DNA of 64,000 nucleotides from Neopararhizobium haloflavum (GCF_002750855.1 NZ_NWUC01000005.1:248001-312000), one strand, 5' to 3'; counted from the stretch's first letter, positions 46,212 to 56,008 are shown. Notes: generated by a model not told the origin, from the sequence alone. Made by a program: numbers and translations.

Positions 46212-47156
46212 ATGTTTAGCCCGTCAGATCTTTTTGAAATCCCCTTTGGCGACTGGATCGACGCCGGCGTGAAGGATTGGCTGGTGCCGAACTTCCGGCC
46301 CCTCTTCCGCTCCATGCAGGTGCCGATCTCATGGGTGCTGGATGGACTCGACGCGTTCTTGAACGCAATGCCGATGCTCCTCTTCGCGGCGATCCTCACG
46401 CTCATCGCCTGGCGAACGGCCGGCCGTGGCGTCGCGATCTTCACCGCTTTGGCACTGGTTTTTCTCGACCTGATCGGCGTCTGGTCGCAGACGATGACGA
46501 CGCTCGCCATGATCGTCACGGCGGTCTTCTTCTGCGCCCTGATCGGCATCCCGCTTGGCATTCTCGGCGCCCGCAACGACCGCTTCATGTCGGTTCTCCG
46601 CCCGATCCTCGACATCATGCAGACGATCCCGCCTTTCGTCTATCTCGTGCCGATCGTCATGCTTTTCGGCGTCGGCACCGTACCAGGCGTCATCGCGACA
46701 ATCATATTCGCGCTGCCACCCATCATCCGCCTGACGAATCTCGGCATTCGCGGGGTGCGCTCCGACCTCGTCGAGGCTGCCTACGCCTTCGGGTCCACGC
46801 CGCGCCAGGTGCTCTGGGAAGTGCAGTTTCCTTTGGCGCTTCGCACCATCATGGCAGGGCTCAACCAGACGCTCATGATGGCGCTCTCCATGGCCGTCAT
46901 CGCGGCCCTGATCGGCGCCGGCGGGCTCGGCCTGACGGTCAACACCGGCCTTGGGCGTCTGGACGTCGGCACCGCCATGGAAGGCGGGGTCGGCATCGTG
47001 ATTCTGGCGATCATCCTCGACCGGATCACCCAGTCGTTTGCCGAACGCAAATCGGTGAAGACACCGTCGCTTCTGGCGACCTTCAAATCCTATTTCAGCC
47101 CGGCAGGGCGCACCGCATCCGCTCCGGCGGACAAGCCGGCGCCGTCCGCCCGCTGA
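46212..47156 (+). CDS. proW: Glycine betaine ABC transporter permease ProW
   Basis: 314 aa, about six to seven membrane segments after an amphipathic N-terminus (FGDWIDAGVKDWLVPNF). ProW blocks LDIMQTIPPFVYLVPIVMLFG and VEAAYAFGSTPRQVLWEVQ (split EAA loop), and GAGGLGLTVNTGLGRLDVG. 41 nt after proV and 81 nt before proX. C-terminal cytosolic tail rich in Ser, Ala and Pro. Confidence 0.95.
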   Translation: MFSPSDLFEIPFGDWIDAGVKDWLVPNFRPLFRSMQVPISWVLDGLDAFLNAMPMLLFAAILTLIAWRTAGRGVAIFTALALVFLDLIGVWSQTMTTLAMIVTAVFFCALIGIPLGILGARNDRFMSVLRPILDIMQTIPPFVYLVPIVMLFGVGTVPGVIATIIFALPPIIRLTNLGIRGVRSDLVEAAYAFGSTPRQVLWEVQFPLALRTIMAGLNQTLMMALSMAVIAALIGAGGLGLTVNTGLGRLDVGTAMEGGVGIVILAIILDRITQSFAERKSVKTPSLLATFKSYFSPAGRTASAPADKPAPSAR

Positions 47157-47237
47157 ACGCCGCTGCACGCGGACCGAACGGTTCCTGCGCCAACTGGCGC
47201 AGGAACGACGAAAAAACCGACATAGGGAGACCACATC

Positions 47238-48284
47238 ATGTCAGCATCGAACCTCATCACACGGCTCTCCGGCGGCGTCGCCGTTGCCGCTCTCTGCCTG
47301 ACAGCGGCAACCGGGGCTTTCGCGCAGGAAGACATGCCGGGCGAAGGCGTAACGATCAACATGGCCCAGCCGACCTGGGACACCGGCTATTTCTACACCC
47401 AGATCTACAAGCAGATGCTGGAAGAGCTGGGCTACACGGTCGAAGGCCCGAGCGCGCTCGACAACCCGATCTTCTACCAATCGGTCGCACAGGGCGACAT
47501 GGACCTGTGGGTCGATGGCTGGTTCCCGCTGCACAACACCTATGAGGACGACTTCTCAAGCGGAGCCGAAAAGGTCGGCACGGTCGCCGAAGGCGGCGCC
47601 CTGGAAGGCTATCTGATCGACAAGGCGACGGCCGACGAGCACGGCATCGACAACCTCGAGGACTTCAAGGACCCCGAGATCGCCGAACTGTTCGACCGCG
47701 ATGGCGACGGCAAGGCCGATCTCGTCGCCTGCCCGCCCGGCTGGGGCTGTGAGGAGGGCATCGAGCACCATCTCGACGCCTATGGCCTGCGCGACACGGT
47801 CAATCCGATCAAGGCCGGCTATTCGGCCTCCATGGCGGACGCCGTTGCAGCGCATGAGCAGGGCGAGCCGATCTTCTTCTACACCTGGACGCCGAACTGG
47901 ACCGTCAATGTCCTGAAGCCCGGCGAGGACGTCGTGTGGATCGAAGTGCCGGAGATCGACCTGCCGGAATCGACCAAGGGCCTTGAAGACGCCGCCACGC
48001 TGGAAGGCGTCGAAGGCTGCGTCAACGATCCTTGCGCCCTCGGCTTCCCGGCCAACGACATCGTGCCGGTCGCCAACAGCGCCTTCCTCGAGGAAAACCC
48101 GTCGGTCCGCGCTCTTCTCGAAGCGGCATCCGTGCCCCTTGCGGACGTGTTCGAGCAGAACGCCAAGATGTACGAAGGCGAGAACGAGACCGCCGACATC
48201 GAAGCCCATGCGGCCGAGTGGATCGAAGAGAACCGGGCGGAAGTCGACGAGTGGCTGACGGCCGCGCGTGAAGCCGCATCCTGA
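47238..48284 (+). CDS. proX: Glycine betaine-binding periplasmic protein ProX
   Basis: 348 aa. AGGGAG upstream of the ATG. Signal peptide ending AFAQ; ligand-box residues in AQPTWDTGYFYTQIY, GDMDLWVDGWFPLHNTY and FFYTWTPNWTVNVL, where several Trp/Tyr would cage a quaternary amine. A Cys pair (ACPPGWGCEEG) and a second (GCVNDPC) are likely disulfides. Strongly acidic. Substrate glycine betaine, proline betaine or choline; not separable by eye. Confidence 0.94.
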   Translation: MSASNLITRLSGGVAVAALCLTAATGAFAQEDMPGEGVTINMAQPTWDTGYFYTQIYKQMLEELGYTVEGPSALDNPIFYQSVAQGDMDLWVDGWFPLHNTYEDDFSSGAEKVGTVAEGGALEGYLIDKATADEHGIDNLEDFKDPEIAELFDRDGDGKADLVACPPGWGCEEGIEHHLDAYGLRDTVNPIKAGYSASMADAVAAHEQGEPIFFYTWTPNWTVNVLKPGEDVVWIEVPEIDLPESTKGLEDAATLEGVEGCVNDPCALGFPANDIVPVANSAFLEENPSVRALLEAASVPLADVFEQNAKMYEGENETADIEAHAAEWIEENRAEVDEWLTAAREAAS

Positions 48285-48308
48285 TTGCGGCATCATCGAA
48301 CCGATTGC

Positions 48309-48333
48309 AACGGGCCCTCATCGAGGGCCCGTT
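48309..48333 (+). terminator. Terminator of proVWX
   Basis: Perfect 11-bp stem AACGGGCCCTC/GAGGGCCCGTT with a 3-nt loop, 24 nt after the proX stop, followed by GTGCATTT. Very stable hairpin; T-run is poor, as is common in this GC-rich genome. Confidence 0.75.
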
Positions 48334-48548
48334 GTGCATTTAGGACCGCGCAGAGGTCAAAATGCGGTGAGATGGGCAACGCGTCGTGCAGAACCGCGAT
48401 TGCGGCGAAGCGTCAGGCCGGGCATGCTCTTCCCATAGGCGAGCGCCGGTGATAGAGAGCGCGCCAATTGCGGCCCCAGGCGTCGAATTGACGGCCGGGG
48501 GAACGAAAACAACGACAATCGGGCGCTCAATGTCGCCCGCGGGGAACG

Positions 48549-49364
48549 ATGTCAGCCATTATCGAGGTCAAGGGCGTCACAAAGCGCTTTGGCGGCTTCC
48601 GCGCCGTCAACGACTGCAGCCTGTCGGTGGAGCGTGGATCGGTCACCGGGCTGATCGGCCCGAATGGCGCGGGAAAGTCGACGCTTTTCAACATGGTCGC
48701 GGGAAACTTTCCTCCAACGTCAGGCGCCATCCTTCTTGATGGGCAGGACGTGACCGGGCTTCCCGCCCACGTTCTTTTTCATCGCCACCTTCTGCGCACC
48801 TTCCAGATCGCCCACGAATTCTCCAACATGACCGTCCTGGAAAACCTGATGATGGTCCCGGACGGCCAGACGGGCGAGGGTCTTGGCGGCGCATGGTTCC
48901 TGCCCGGCCGCGTCGCCCGACAGGAATCGGAAATCCGCCGCAAGGCGGAGGAAGTCCTCGACTTCCTGAAGATCACCCATGTGAAGCACGAACTAGCCGG
49001 CAACCTCTCCGGCGGCCAGAAAAAGCTTCTCGAACTCGGCCGCACGATGATGGCCGATGCCAAGGTGGTGCTGCTCGACGAGATCGCAGCCGGGGTCAAC
49101 CGCACGCTGCTGAACGATCTTGCTTCCAACATCGAGCGGCTGAACAGGGAGATGGGTTACACCTTCTTCGTCATCGAGCACGATATGGACCTCATCGCAC
49201 GGCTCTGCGATCCGGTGATCGTCATGGCCGCCGGCAGCGTGATGACCAAGGGACATATCGAGGACATCCAGAAGGATCCGGCCGTCATCGAGGCCTATTT
49301 CGGCGGCTCGCCGACCGGCAATGCCACCTCCTACCACGTGGAAGACGAGGAGGCGCGCGCATGA
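48549..49364 (+). CDS. livG: Branched-chain amino acid-type ABC ATPase LivG
   Basis: 271 aa. Walker A GPNGAGKST, LRTFQIAHEFSNMTVLENLM, signature LSGGQKKLLELGRTM, Walker B VVLLDEIAAGVN, H-loop VIEHDMDL. The Walker B aspartate-glutamate pair (DE) is present but followed by IAAG in place of the usual PxxG. Member of the HAAT group for hydrophobic amino acids or amides. First gene of livGFHM; ATGA overlap with livF. GGGGAACG upstream of the ATG. Confidence 0.92.
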   Translation: MSAIIEVKGVTKRFGGFRAVNDCSLSVERGSVTGLIGPNGAGKSTLFNMVAGNFPPTSGAILLDGQDVTGLPAHVLFHRHLLRTFQIAHEFSNMTVLENLMMVPDGQTGEGLGGAWFLPGRVARQESEIRRKAEEVLDFLKITHVKHELAGNLSGGQKKLLELGRTMMADAKVVLLDEIAAGVNRTLLNDLASNIERLNREMGYTFFVIEHDMDLIARLCDPVIVMAAGSVMTKGHIEDIQKDPAVIEAYFGGSPTGNATSYHVEDEEARA

Positions 49365-50065
49365 GCCTGCTCGAGATCCGCGACCTGCACGCCGGCTATG
49401 GCCAGATGATGATCCTCAAGGGCGTCAACCTGACGCTCGAAGAAGGCGAGATCGGCGTAATCGTCGGCCCCAACGGCGCCGGAAAGTCAACGACGCTGAA
49501 GGCCATCTTCGGCATGCTGAACATCACCGCCGGTTCGATCCATTTCGACGGCCGCGACATTACCGGCATGAGCCCGGAGAAGCTTGCGGCACACAGGATC
49601 GCCATGGTGCCCCAGGAAGACAATGTCTTCCCGACACTGACCGTGCACGAGAACCTGGAGATGGGCGCCTACACGCGGCGCGATGACTTCTCGCACGTTC
49701 TCGACGAAATCTATGCGCTGTTTCCGCCGCTGAAGGACAAGCGCCGCCAACCGGCCGGCGAGCTGTCCGGCGGCCAGCGCCAGATGGTCGCCTTCGGCCG
49801 GGCGCTGATGATCGAGCCGAAGATGATCCTGCTCGATGAGCCGACGGCTGGGCTGTCTCCGATGTACATGTCGGAAATTTTCGACCGCGTCATCGCCATC
49901 AACAAGACCGGCGTCACCGTCGCGATGGTCGAGCAGAACGCCAAGCAGGCGCTCGCCATTGCCCACAAGGGCTTCGTTCTTGCCAACGGGCACAATTCCT
50001 ACACCGACACCGGCCGGGCCCTGCTCGACAATCCGGAAGTCGCCAAGAGCTTCCTGGGAGGATAG
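49361..50065 (+). CDS. livF: Branched-chain amino acid-type ABC ATPase LivF
   Basis: 234 aa from the ATG at 49361 overlapping the livG stop. Walker A GPNGAGKST, VPQEDNVFPTLTVHENLEMG, signature LSGGQRQMVAFGRAL, Walker B MILLDEPTAGLSP, H-loop MVEQNAKQAL. Second ATPase of the transporter. Eight nt before livH. Confidence 0.92.
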   Translation: MSLLEIRDLHAGYGQMMILKGVNLTLEEGEIGVIVGPNGAGKSTTLKAIFGMLNITAGSIHFDGRDITGMSPEKLAAHRIAMVPQEDNVFPTLTVHENLEMGAYTRRDDFSHVLDEIYALFPPLKDKRRQPAGELSGGQRQMVAFGRALMIEPKMILLDEPTAGLSPMYMSEIFDRVIAINKTGVTVAMVEQNAKQALAIAHKGFVLANGHNSYTDTGRALLDNPEVAKSFLGG

Positions 50066-50073
50066 AGGGTCCG

Positions 50074-51072
50074 ATGAACGAACTCGTCTTCTTCATCAAC
50101 AAGGGCATTTTCGCCGGCGCGATCATCGGCTCGATCTATGCCTTGGGCGCGATCGGCGTGACGCTGATCTTCGGCATCCTGCGCTTCGCCCATTTCGCCC
50201 ATGGCGACATGATGACCCTCGGCGCCTTCGTCGCCTATGCGATGGCCGCGGCGCTGGCAGCGGCCGGGGTCACGGCGCCGCTGCCCCTTGCAATGATGAT
50301 GTTGCCCGTCGTCATGCTGGTCACGGCGGGGATGGCGATCGGCATCGACCGGGCCTTCTACCGTCCGTTGCGCAACGCCGGCGCGCGCGGCATCGTCCTG
50401 GTCATGGCTTCGATCGGCGTGACCTTGATGCTGCAGGGCGTCATCCGACTGTTCGCCGGCCCCTCTTCCCGCGAGATGTATTTCAACGAACGCAAGGACA
50501 TTTTCCGCATCGAGGTGCCGGGCGCCAATCAGATGATCACGCTGACGGAGCCGCAGATCGCGCTGTTCATCGTGACGGCGATCGCCGTCGTCGCACTGCA
50601 TTATTTCCTGTCGCGCTCGCGCCTCGGCAAGGCAATGCGTGCTGTCTCCGACAATCCCTCGCTCGCACAGGTCACCGGGATTTCCATCGAAACCGTCGTG
50701 CGCACCACCTGGATCATCGGCGGCGGGCTGGCGGCTCTTGCCGGGACCATGCTCGCGCTCGACGTGTCTTTGAAGCCCGACCTGTCCTTCAATATCCTGC
50801 TGCCGATCTTCGCCGCCACGATCGTCGGCGGCATCGGCCAGCCTTACGGCGCAATCGCAGGCGGTTTCGTGGTCGGCTATGCCGAAACGCTCGCGGTCTT
50901 CAACTGGTCCGTGCTGCTCCGGCCGATCGCCCGAATGACAGACGGCGCGTTCGAGGTGCCCCCCTCGCTGGCTTTCGTACCAACCGAATACAAGCTGATG
51001 GTCCCGTTTGTCCTCCTCATTATCATCCTGATCTACCGCCCGACCGGCATCTTCAAGGGAAGGGTGCTGTGA
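50074..51072 (+). CDS. livH: Branched-chain amino acid-type permease LivH
   Basis: 332 aa, about eight membrane segments. LivH blocks IYALGAIGVTLIFGILRFAHFAHGD, RNAGARGIVLVMASIGV and IVGGIGQPYGAIAGGFVVGY (each seen in part). The stop overlaps the livM start by one nt (TGATG). Confidence 0.92.
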   Translation: MNELVFFINKGIFAGAIIGSIYALGAIGVTLIFGILRFAHFAHGDMMTLGAFVAYAMAAALAAAGVTAPLPLAMMMLPVVMLVTAGMAIGIDRAFYRPLRNAGARGIVLVMASIGVTLMLQGVIRLFAGPSSREMYFNERKDIFRIEVPGANQMITLTEPQIALFIVTAIAVVALHYFLSRSRLGKAMRAVSDNPSLAQVTGISIETVVRTTWIIGGGLAALAGTMLALDVSLKPDLSFNILLPIFAATIVGGIGQPYGAIAGGFVVGYAETLAVFNWSVLLRPIARMTDGAFEVPPSLAFVPTEYKLMVPFVLLIIILIYRPTGIFKGRVL

Positions 51073-52349
51073 TGGCCAGCTTCACCGCCGGCGACAATCG
51101 CCGCGATCTCCTGCTCTTTGCCGCGCTCGGCGTTCTGCTCCTTGCCGTGTTCATGTCGCAGGGCACCGCCTACGCGCTTCGTGTCACCGTGGAAGCGCTG
51201 TGCTACGCGCTGATCGCCTTCGGCCTGTCGCTGCAATGGGGCACGGCCGGTCTCTTCAATGTCGGGATCATGGGCTTCATCGCGGCGGGTGCATTCGCCT
51301 CGATGTTCATCAGCTATCCCGTGAACGGCGCCTTCTGGGCTTCCGACGGCCCGTCCCTTATCGGCGACATCGCGGTCAAGATCGTCATCGGGGCTGGCCT
51401 GGTCTTCGCCGTTTCCCGGTCGGGAAAGCTTGGTCTGCCCAAGGGACTGGTCACGTTCCTGACGCTCGTAACCCTCGCAATCGCCTATCTCGTCGTGTCC
51501 CAAAGCCTCGATCCGGCCGCCCGCTATATCGAGAGCGAGGCTGGCTTCGTCGGTGGGCTCGGCCTGCCCGTCTACATCGGATGGGGCTTTGCGGGTGTCG
51601 TCGCTGGCGCCATCGCCTGGGTGGTCGGCAAGATCTGCCTCGGCCTGCGCTCGGACTATCTTGCCATCGCGACGCTGGGCATCGCCCAGATCATCAAGAC
51701 CTTCCTGAAAAATGCCGACTGGCTGACGCGCGGCACGCAGACGGTATCGCCCCTGCCCTGGCCGCTCCCGACGGCAAGCGAGATCGGCTTCACCGCCGCC
51801 CGATCGGGATATCTCGTGATGACGGCGGTCATGCTCGTTATCGTTTATCTTCTCCTGCAGCGGGCCTATGGCGCGCCGTGGGGCCGCATGATGCGGGCCA
51901 TCCGCGACAATGAGGACGCGGCCGCCGCAATGGGCAAGGACGTCAACCGGCGGCGCCTGCAGATCTTCGTCTTCGGCTGCGTTCTGATGGGCATCGGCGG
52001 GGCCGCCCTCATCCATTTCAATACCATTTTCGACCCGAATGGCTTTCTCGACCTCAACCACACCTTCCTGATCTGGGTGATGGTCATCCTCGGCGGGCCT
52101 GGAAACAATCGCGGCGCGATCTTCGGCGCCTTGCTGGTCTACATCATCTGGACGATGTCCGAGCCCGTGACGCTCTATATCTTCGATCATATCCGCACGA
52201 TTGGTCAGTCCTTCGGCTGGCAGCCGCCGGCCGATCTCGATAGCCGCGCGCTCTCCATGCGCGTTTTCGTCATCGGGCTGACCATCACGCTCGTCCTCAG
52301 GTTCGCACCGAAGGGGCTGATGCCGGAACGGCTCTCCCGAAAGGGCTGA
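51072..52349 (+). CDS. livM: Branched-chain amino acid-type permease LivM
   Basis: 425 aa from the ATG at 51072. About ten membrane segments; LivM blocks FGLSLQWGTAGLFNVGIMGF, CLGLRSDYLAIATLGIAQII, MRAIRDNEDAAAAMGKDVNRR and LGGPGNNRGAIFGALL. C-terminal cytosolic tail ends RFAPKGLMPERL. Last gene of the unit; no binding protein directly attached, the likely partner being at 54797-56008 on the other strand. Confidence 0.92.
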   Translation: MASFTAGDNRRDLLLFAALGVLLLAVFMSQGTAYALRVTVEALCYALIAFGLSLQWGTAGLFNVGIMGFIAAGAFASMFISYPVNGAFWASDGPSLIGDIAVKIVIGAGLVFAVSRSGKLGLPKGLVTFLTLVTLAIAYLVVSQSLDPAARYIESEAGFVGGLGLPVYIGWGFAGVVAGAIAWVVGKICLGLRSDYLAIATLGIAQIIKTFLKNADWLTRGTQTVSPLPWPLPTASEIGFTAARSGYLVMTAVMLVIVYLLLQRAYGAPWGRMMRAIRDNEDAAAAMGKDVNRRRLQIFVFGCVLMGIGGAALIHFNTIFDPNGFLDLNHTFLIWVMVILGGPGNNRGAIFGALLVYIIWTMSEPVTLYIFDHIRTIGQSFGWQPPADLDSRALSMRVFVIGLTITLVLRFAPKGLMPERLSRKG

Positions 52350-52356
52350 GCATGCG

Positions 52357-52389
52357 CCGCCCGGCCGGATTTCTTACCCGGCCTGGCGG
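52357..52389. terminator. Shared hairpin between convergent livM and GGDEF-EAL genes
   Basis: CCGCCCGGCCGG (52357-52368) pairs with CCGGCCTGGCGG (52378-52389) with one mismatch. The TAA stop of the GGDEF-EAL gene lies in the loop. Probably a bidirectional terminator, although T-runs are missing. Confidence 0.5.
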
Positions 52390-54620
52390 GTGTTCCCGCC
52401 CCATTGCGCCAACACCGCGTCGGGATGCACAGGCGGGCTGAAAAGGTAACCCTGTGCGAACTGACATCCGTTGACCCGCAGCATCTCCATCTGCATGTCG
52501 GTCTCCACGCCTTCCGCGACGACCGTCTTGCCGAGGCGTTCCGCCAGCAGAAGCACGGTCTGCACGATCGCCATGTCCGCCTGAGAAGTCAGCATCGACT
52601 GGATGAACGACATGTCGAGCTTGATGATATCGATCTCGAACTGGCGCAGGTGGACCAGCGAGGCATAACCCGTGCCGAAATCGTCGAAGGCGACCTTGAT
52701 GCCGCGCTCCGAAAGCCGCCTGAGCGCGACGTCCACCGTGCCGCTGGTCGATAGCAGCACTCCTTCCGTCACCTCAACCTGAATGTCCGTCGGGGCAAGG
52801 CATGCCGCGTCCATCCTGGCCATGAGATCGTCGACGAAGCTGCGCCCCGCGAACTGGCTCGACGACACGTTGATCGCGATATGGCCGAAGTCGAAGTCGA
52901 TGGCCCGCCAGGCGCGCGCCTGTTCCACCGCAGCCTCGATAACGAAGGCGCCGATGCGTCGCGACATTTCCGGATCTTCGAGCGCCGCCAGGAAATGACC
53001 GGGCGTCTTGAAGTTCCCGTCATCCTGGCGCCAGCGGATCAGCGCCTCGAACCCGACGAGTTTCTGGTCGGAAAGGCGAACCTTCGGCTGGTAGAAAAGG
53101 ACGAACTCCCGCCGCTCGATCGCCTGCCGTGCACGGCTGATCAGGTTGAACCGCTTGAGGGCCGTGCGATGAAGATCGGATGAGTAGGACGCCACGCAAT
53201 TGCGCCCCGAGGCCTTCGCCTTGTAGACGGCAAGATCGGCCTGCTGGACCAGCTCCATTGCCGTCATGGCCTTTCGCCCACCATCCCAGAGCGCAAGGCC
53301 GATCGAGACCGAAACCTGGAACGTCAGGCCTTTCCACTCGATCGGCTGTCCCACGGCCTGGCGCAGCCCCTCGAAGCGGGCAAGGGTATCGTCGCTGTCG
53401 CCGTTGCGGGCAAAAACGATCGTGAACTCGTCGCCGCCGGGCCGCACGAGGATCGACGTGTTGTTGCAGTACTCACGCAAGCGGGCTGCCACAACCTTGA
53501 GACATGCGTCTCCCGCCCCGTGACCATAGCTGTCGTTGATCGACTTGAATCCGTCGAGATCAAGTATCGCGACGCCGCGCAAACGGTCGGGATGGGCAGC
53601 CAGGAACTGGTCGGCCTGCCGCAGAAAGTAGTTGCGATTGTAGAGCCCGGTGAGTGGATCGCGATTGGCCAGGTAGTCCAGCCGGTCGACCATGCGCTTC
53701 TGGCGGCTGACGTCCTGCATGATACCGAAGCGCCGGACCGGCTCGCCATTCTCATATTCGAACCCGACCCGCACCCTCACCCATCGCTTTGCGCCCTTTG
53801 CGGTGCGGATCGACGCTTCGATGTCGACCGTCTGCCGCGTTTCCATCGCATGACGGACGGCGCGAACGTACTGCGCCAGATCCTTGCGCGAATAGAACTG
53901 CTTGAGATGGCTGAAATCGTTGGTCGACTGGATATCTCCTTCTATCTCGTGGATCCGCTTCATGGAATCGCTCCAGCGGGTCCGGCCGGTTCGCATGTCG
54001 TAGTCGAAGGCTCCCATCTCGCCGAGGACCGAGGCGTCTTCCAGCATCCGATGCATCACGTCGAGTTCGCGCGCCTGCGCCCGCAACTGCTCGCCGTCAG
54101 CCAGCACGGTGCGCGAAAGATCGGCAAGCCGGCGCGCATCGCTGTCCTGCCGCAACAACACTTCGGCGAGCGTCGCCAGGTTCTGCAACTGCCCTATCTG
54201 CTGTTCCGTGATCTCCCGCGCCGATGTGTCGATGACGCACAGCGCCCCGACCGGCTGGCCCGACGGTCCTCGCAACGGCACGCCGGCATAAAAGCGCACG
54301 CCGTCGGCGACGAACGGATTGTCGACGAACCGCTGGTCCTGCGCCGCATCGGTTACGAAGAACGGCTGGTTTCCGAAGACGGTCAGATTGCAGAACGCGT
54401 GGTGGCGCGGCACCGTCCGGCCGCGAAAGCCGACCTTGGCGAGAATTCGCTGCGTGTCCTTGTCGATGAGGCTCAACAGCGCGGTTGGCGCATCGCATAT
54501 GCTGCAGGCGAGCGCGACGATCGCTTCCATCTCCGCGCTTGCCTGCCCATCACCTGGGCTGAGCGCCAGAAGCTCACGCAATCTTGCCTCTTCGTCGGCT
54601 GGAACCGGAAAATGGATCAT
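52374..54620 (-). CDS. GAF-PAS-GGDEF-EAL cyclic di-GMP turnover protein
   Basis: 748 aa from the ATG at 54620, which follows AGGGGG by 7 nt; an ATG at 54644 is less well placed. Soluble. GAF (about 20-165, SLIDKDTQRILAKVGF, GALCVID), short coiled coil, PAS (about 205-315, MGAFDYDMRTGRTRWSDSM), GGDEF (about 320-480, ILDLDGFKSINDSYG, VRPGGDEF) and EAL (about 490-740: EALIRW, NVSSSQF, EVTEGVL, DDFGTGYASL, KLDMSFI, AEGVET). Both catalytic sites look complete; no RxxD inhibitory site. A smaller relative of the protein at 4035-6668, with the same GAF-first order, suggesting an ancient duplication. Confidence 0.92.
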   Translation of the reverse strand: MIHFPVPADEEARLRELLALSPGDGQASAEMEAIVALACSICDAPTALLSLIDKDTQRILAKVGFRGRTVPRHHAFCNLTVFGNQPFFVTDAAQDQRFVDNPFVADGVRFYAGVPLRGPSGQPVGALCVIDTSAREITEQQIGQLQNLATLAEVLLRQDSDARRLADLSRTVLADGEQLRAQARELDVMHRMLEDASVLGEMGAFDYDMRTGRTRWSDSMKRIHEIEGDIQSTNDFSHLKQFYSRKDLAQYVRAVRHAMETRQTVDIEASIRTAKGAKRWVRVRVGFEYENGEPVRRFGIMQDVSRQKRMVDRLDYLANRDPLTGLYNRNYFLRQADQFLAAHPDRLRGVAILDLDGFKSINDSYGHGAGDACLKVVAARLREYCNNTSILVRPGGDEFTIVFARNGDSDDTLARFEGLRQAVGQPIEWKGLTFQVSVSIGLALWDGGRKAMTAMELVQQADLAVYKAKASGRNCVASYSSDLHRTALKRFNLISRARQAIERREFVLFYQPKVRLSDQKLVGFEALIRWRQDDGNFKTPGHFLAALEDPEMSRRIGAFVIEAAVEQARAWRAIDFDFGHIAINVSSSQFAGRSFVDDLMARMDAACLAPTDIQVEVTEGVLLSTSGTVDVALRRLSERGIKVAFDDFGTGYASLVHLRQFEIDIIKLDMSFIQSMLTSQADMAIVQTVLLLAERLGKTVVAEGVETDMQMEMLRVNGCQFAQGYLFSPPVHPDAVLAQWGGNTRQAG

Positions 54621-54730
54621 GAGACGCCCCCTGCCATGCCACACTTAAATGGCTAAAGACGCCGGGTTTCCAATCCGTTACGCAAACGCTCCGAAAAATG
54701 GGACTAAGTCGGTCGGCTCGACGTAAAAAC

Positions 54731-54758
54731 AGCCCGCGTGCTGCAATGCACGCGGGCT
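54731..54758 (-). terminator. Rho-independent terminator of the Liv-type binding protein gene
   Basis: Eleven-bp perfect stem AGCCCGCGTGC/GCACGCGGGCT with a 6-nt loop; on the minus strand it is followed directly by GTTTTTACG. Lies 38 nt after the gene's stop. Best terminator in the window. Confidence 0.9.
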
Positions 54759-54796
54759 GCCTCAGGACTTAGTAAAGATCAACCGGCCGAAGAGCC

Positions 54797-56008
54797 TTAG
54801 CTGGCTGGACCGACGAGCGTGAACTCGCCGCCCTCGACGACCATCTCGTCGAACACGCCGGGGACGTCGCCGGCATCGTCGAACTCGTGGCTGCCCGAGG
54901 CACCTTCGTAGTTGATGTCCTCGCCAGCCGCGATCAGCTCAACGGCCTTTTCCCATTCGCCAGGCAGGATCGTTTCGCCGGGTTCGGTCGCCACTTCGCG
55001 CAGGGCCTCGTTCAACCCCTCCTTCTCGCCGCCGTTCTTCTCCAGCGCGAGCGCCAGCAGGAACGCTGCGTCATAGGACTGGGCCGCGAAGGTGGCATTG
55101 GGATCGAAGCCCGCCTCTTCGGCTGCAGCCTCGTAGGCGTCGCGTCCCGGCAGGTCCGGCGAGCCCGGACGCGTGGCGATCATGCCGTCTGCGCCTTCGC
55201 CGACCAGTTCGCCAAGCCGGCCGCCGACCATGCCGTCGGCGCCCGCGAACTGCGAAAAGTCGCCGCCTTCGACTGCCTGTCGGATGAGCGTGCCGCCAGA
55301 GCCATCGACATAGGCAAGCACCACCAGCATTTCCGCACCCGTCGAAGACAGCGAGCCGAGTTCGGCGCGGTAGTCTGCCTTGCCGTCCTCATGCGCTTCG
55401 GACGTCAGGACCTCGCCGCCAGCGGCCTGAAAGGCCGTGCCGAAGGCATCGGCAAGGCCGCTGCCGTAGTCGTTGTTGACGTAGCTGACTGCAACGCTGG
55501 TGATTCCCTTGTCGGCCAGGAGATTGGCCAGGACCTCGCCCTGAAACGCATCCGACGGCGCGGTTCGAAAGACCAGATCACTGTCTTCCAGCGTGGTCAG
55601 CGACGGCGCTGTGGAGGCCGGCGAAACCATGACGACACCGCCGGGAACAGCCGCATTGTTGGCGGCCGAAACGCTTGCGCCCGAGCACATCGCGCCAACG
55701 ATCGCCGCAACGCCGTCGACGTTGACCAGACGGTCGGCCGCGTCGGCAGCACGGGTGGCTTCGCAGCCGGTATCCCCGACGGCGAGCGAGCCCTGGCTGC
55801 CGTCACCGAAGAATCCGCCCTGCTCGTTCGCCTGGTTGATCGCCAGTTCGGCGCCTGCCTGGATGGGCGGCATCAGGCTTTCGATCGGACCGGTGATGCC
55901 GCCGAGAAAGCCTACCGTGAAATCTTCCGCCAGTGTCGCCGTCGAAAAGCCTGCGACCGCGACGCCCGTGGCGAGCGCGAGTTTGAGTTTTGGCAACATC
56001 ATGAACAT
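54797..56008 (-). CDS. Branched-chain amino acid-type ABC substrate-binding protein
   Basis: Up to 403 aa; ATGs at 56008, 56002 and 55999 compete, with GGGAG best spaced for 56002. Signal peptide ending TLAED. Peripla_BP_6 fold: VGFLGGITGPIESLMPPIQAGAELAINQANEQGG (in part), AIVGAMCSGASVSAANN, VSYVNNDYGSGLADAFG and FAAQSYDAAFLLALALEKNGG. One Cys pair (GCEAT, MCSGA) as in LivK-type proteins. Very acidic. Probably serves LivGFHM, from which it is separated by the GGDEF-EAL gene, with its own promoter and terminator allowing separate, higher expression. Confidence 0.9.
   Translation of the reverse strand: MFMMLPKLKLALATGVAVAGFSTATLAEDFTVGFLGGITGPIESLMPPIQAGAELAINQANEQGGFFGDGSQGSLAVGDTGCEATRAADAADRLVNVDGVAAIVGAMCSGASVSAANNAAVPGGVVMVSPASTAPSLTTLEDSDLVFRTAPSDAFQGEVLANLLADKGITSVAVSYVNNDYGSGLADAFGTAFQAAGGEVLTSEAHEDGKADYRAELGSLSSTGAEMLVVLAYVDGSGGTLIRQAVEGGDFSQFAGADGMVGGRLGELVGEGADGMIATRPGSPDLPGRDAYEAAAEEAGFDPNATFAAQSYDAAFLLALALEKNGGEKEGLNEALREVATEPGETILPGEWEKAVELIAAGEDINYEGASGSHEFDDAGDVPGVFDEMVVEGGEFTLVGPAS

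Noticed and set aside
49836..51071. Upstream extension of the livM frame
   Set aside because: It runs through livF and livH in another frame; the real start is the ATG at 51072 overlapping the livH stop.
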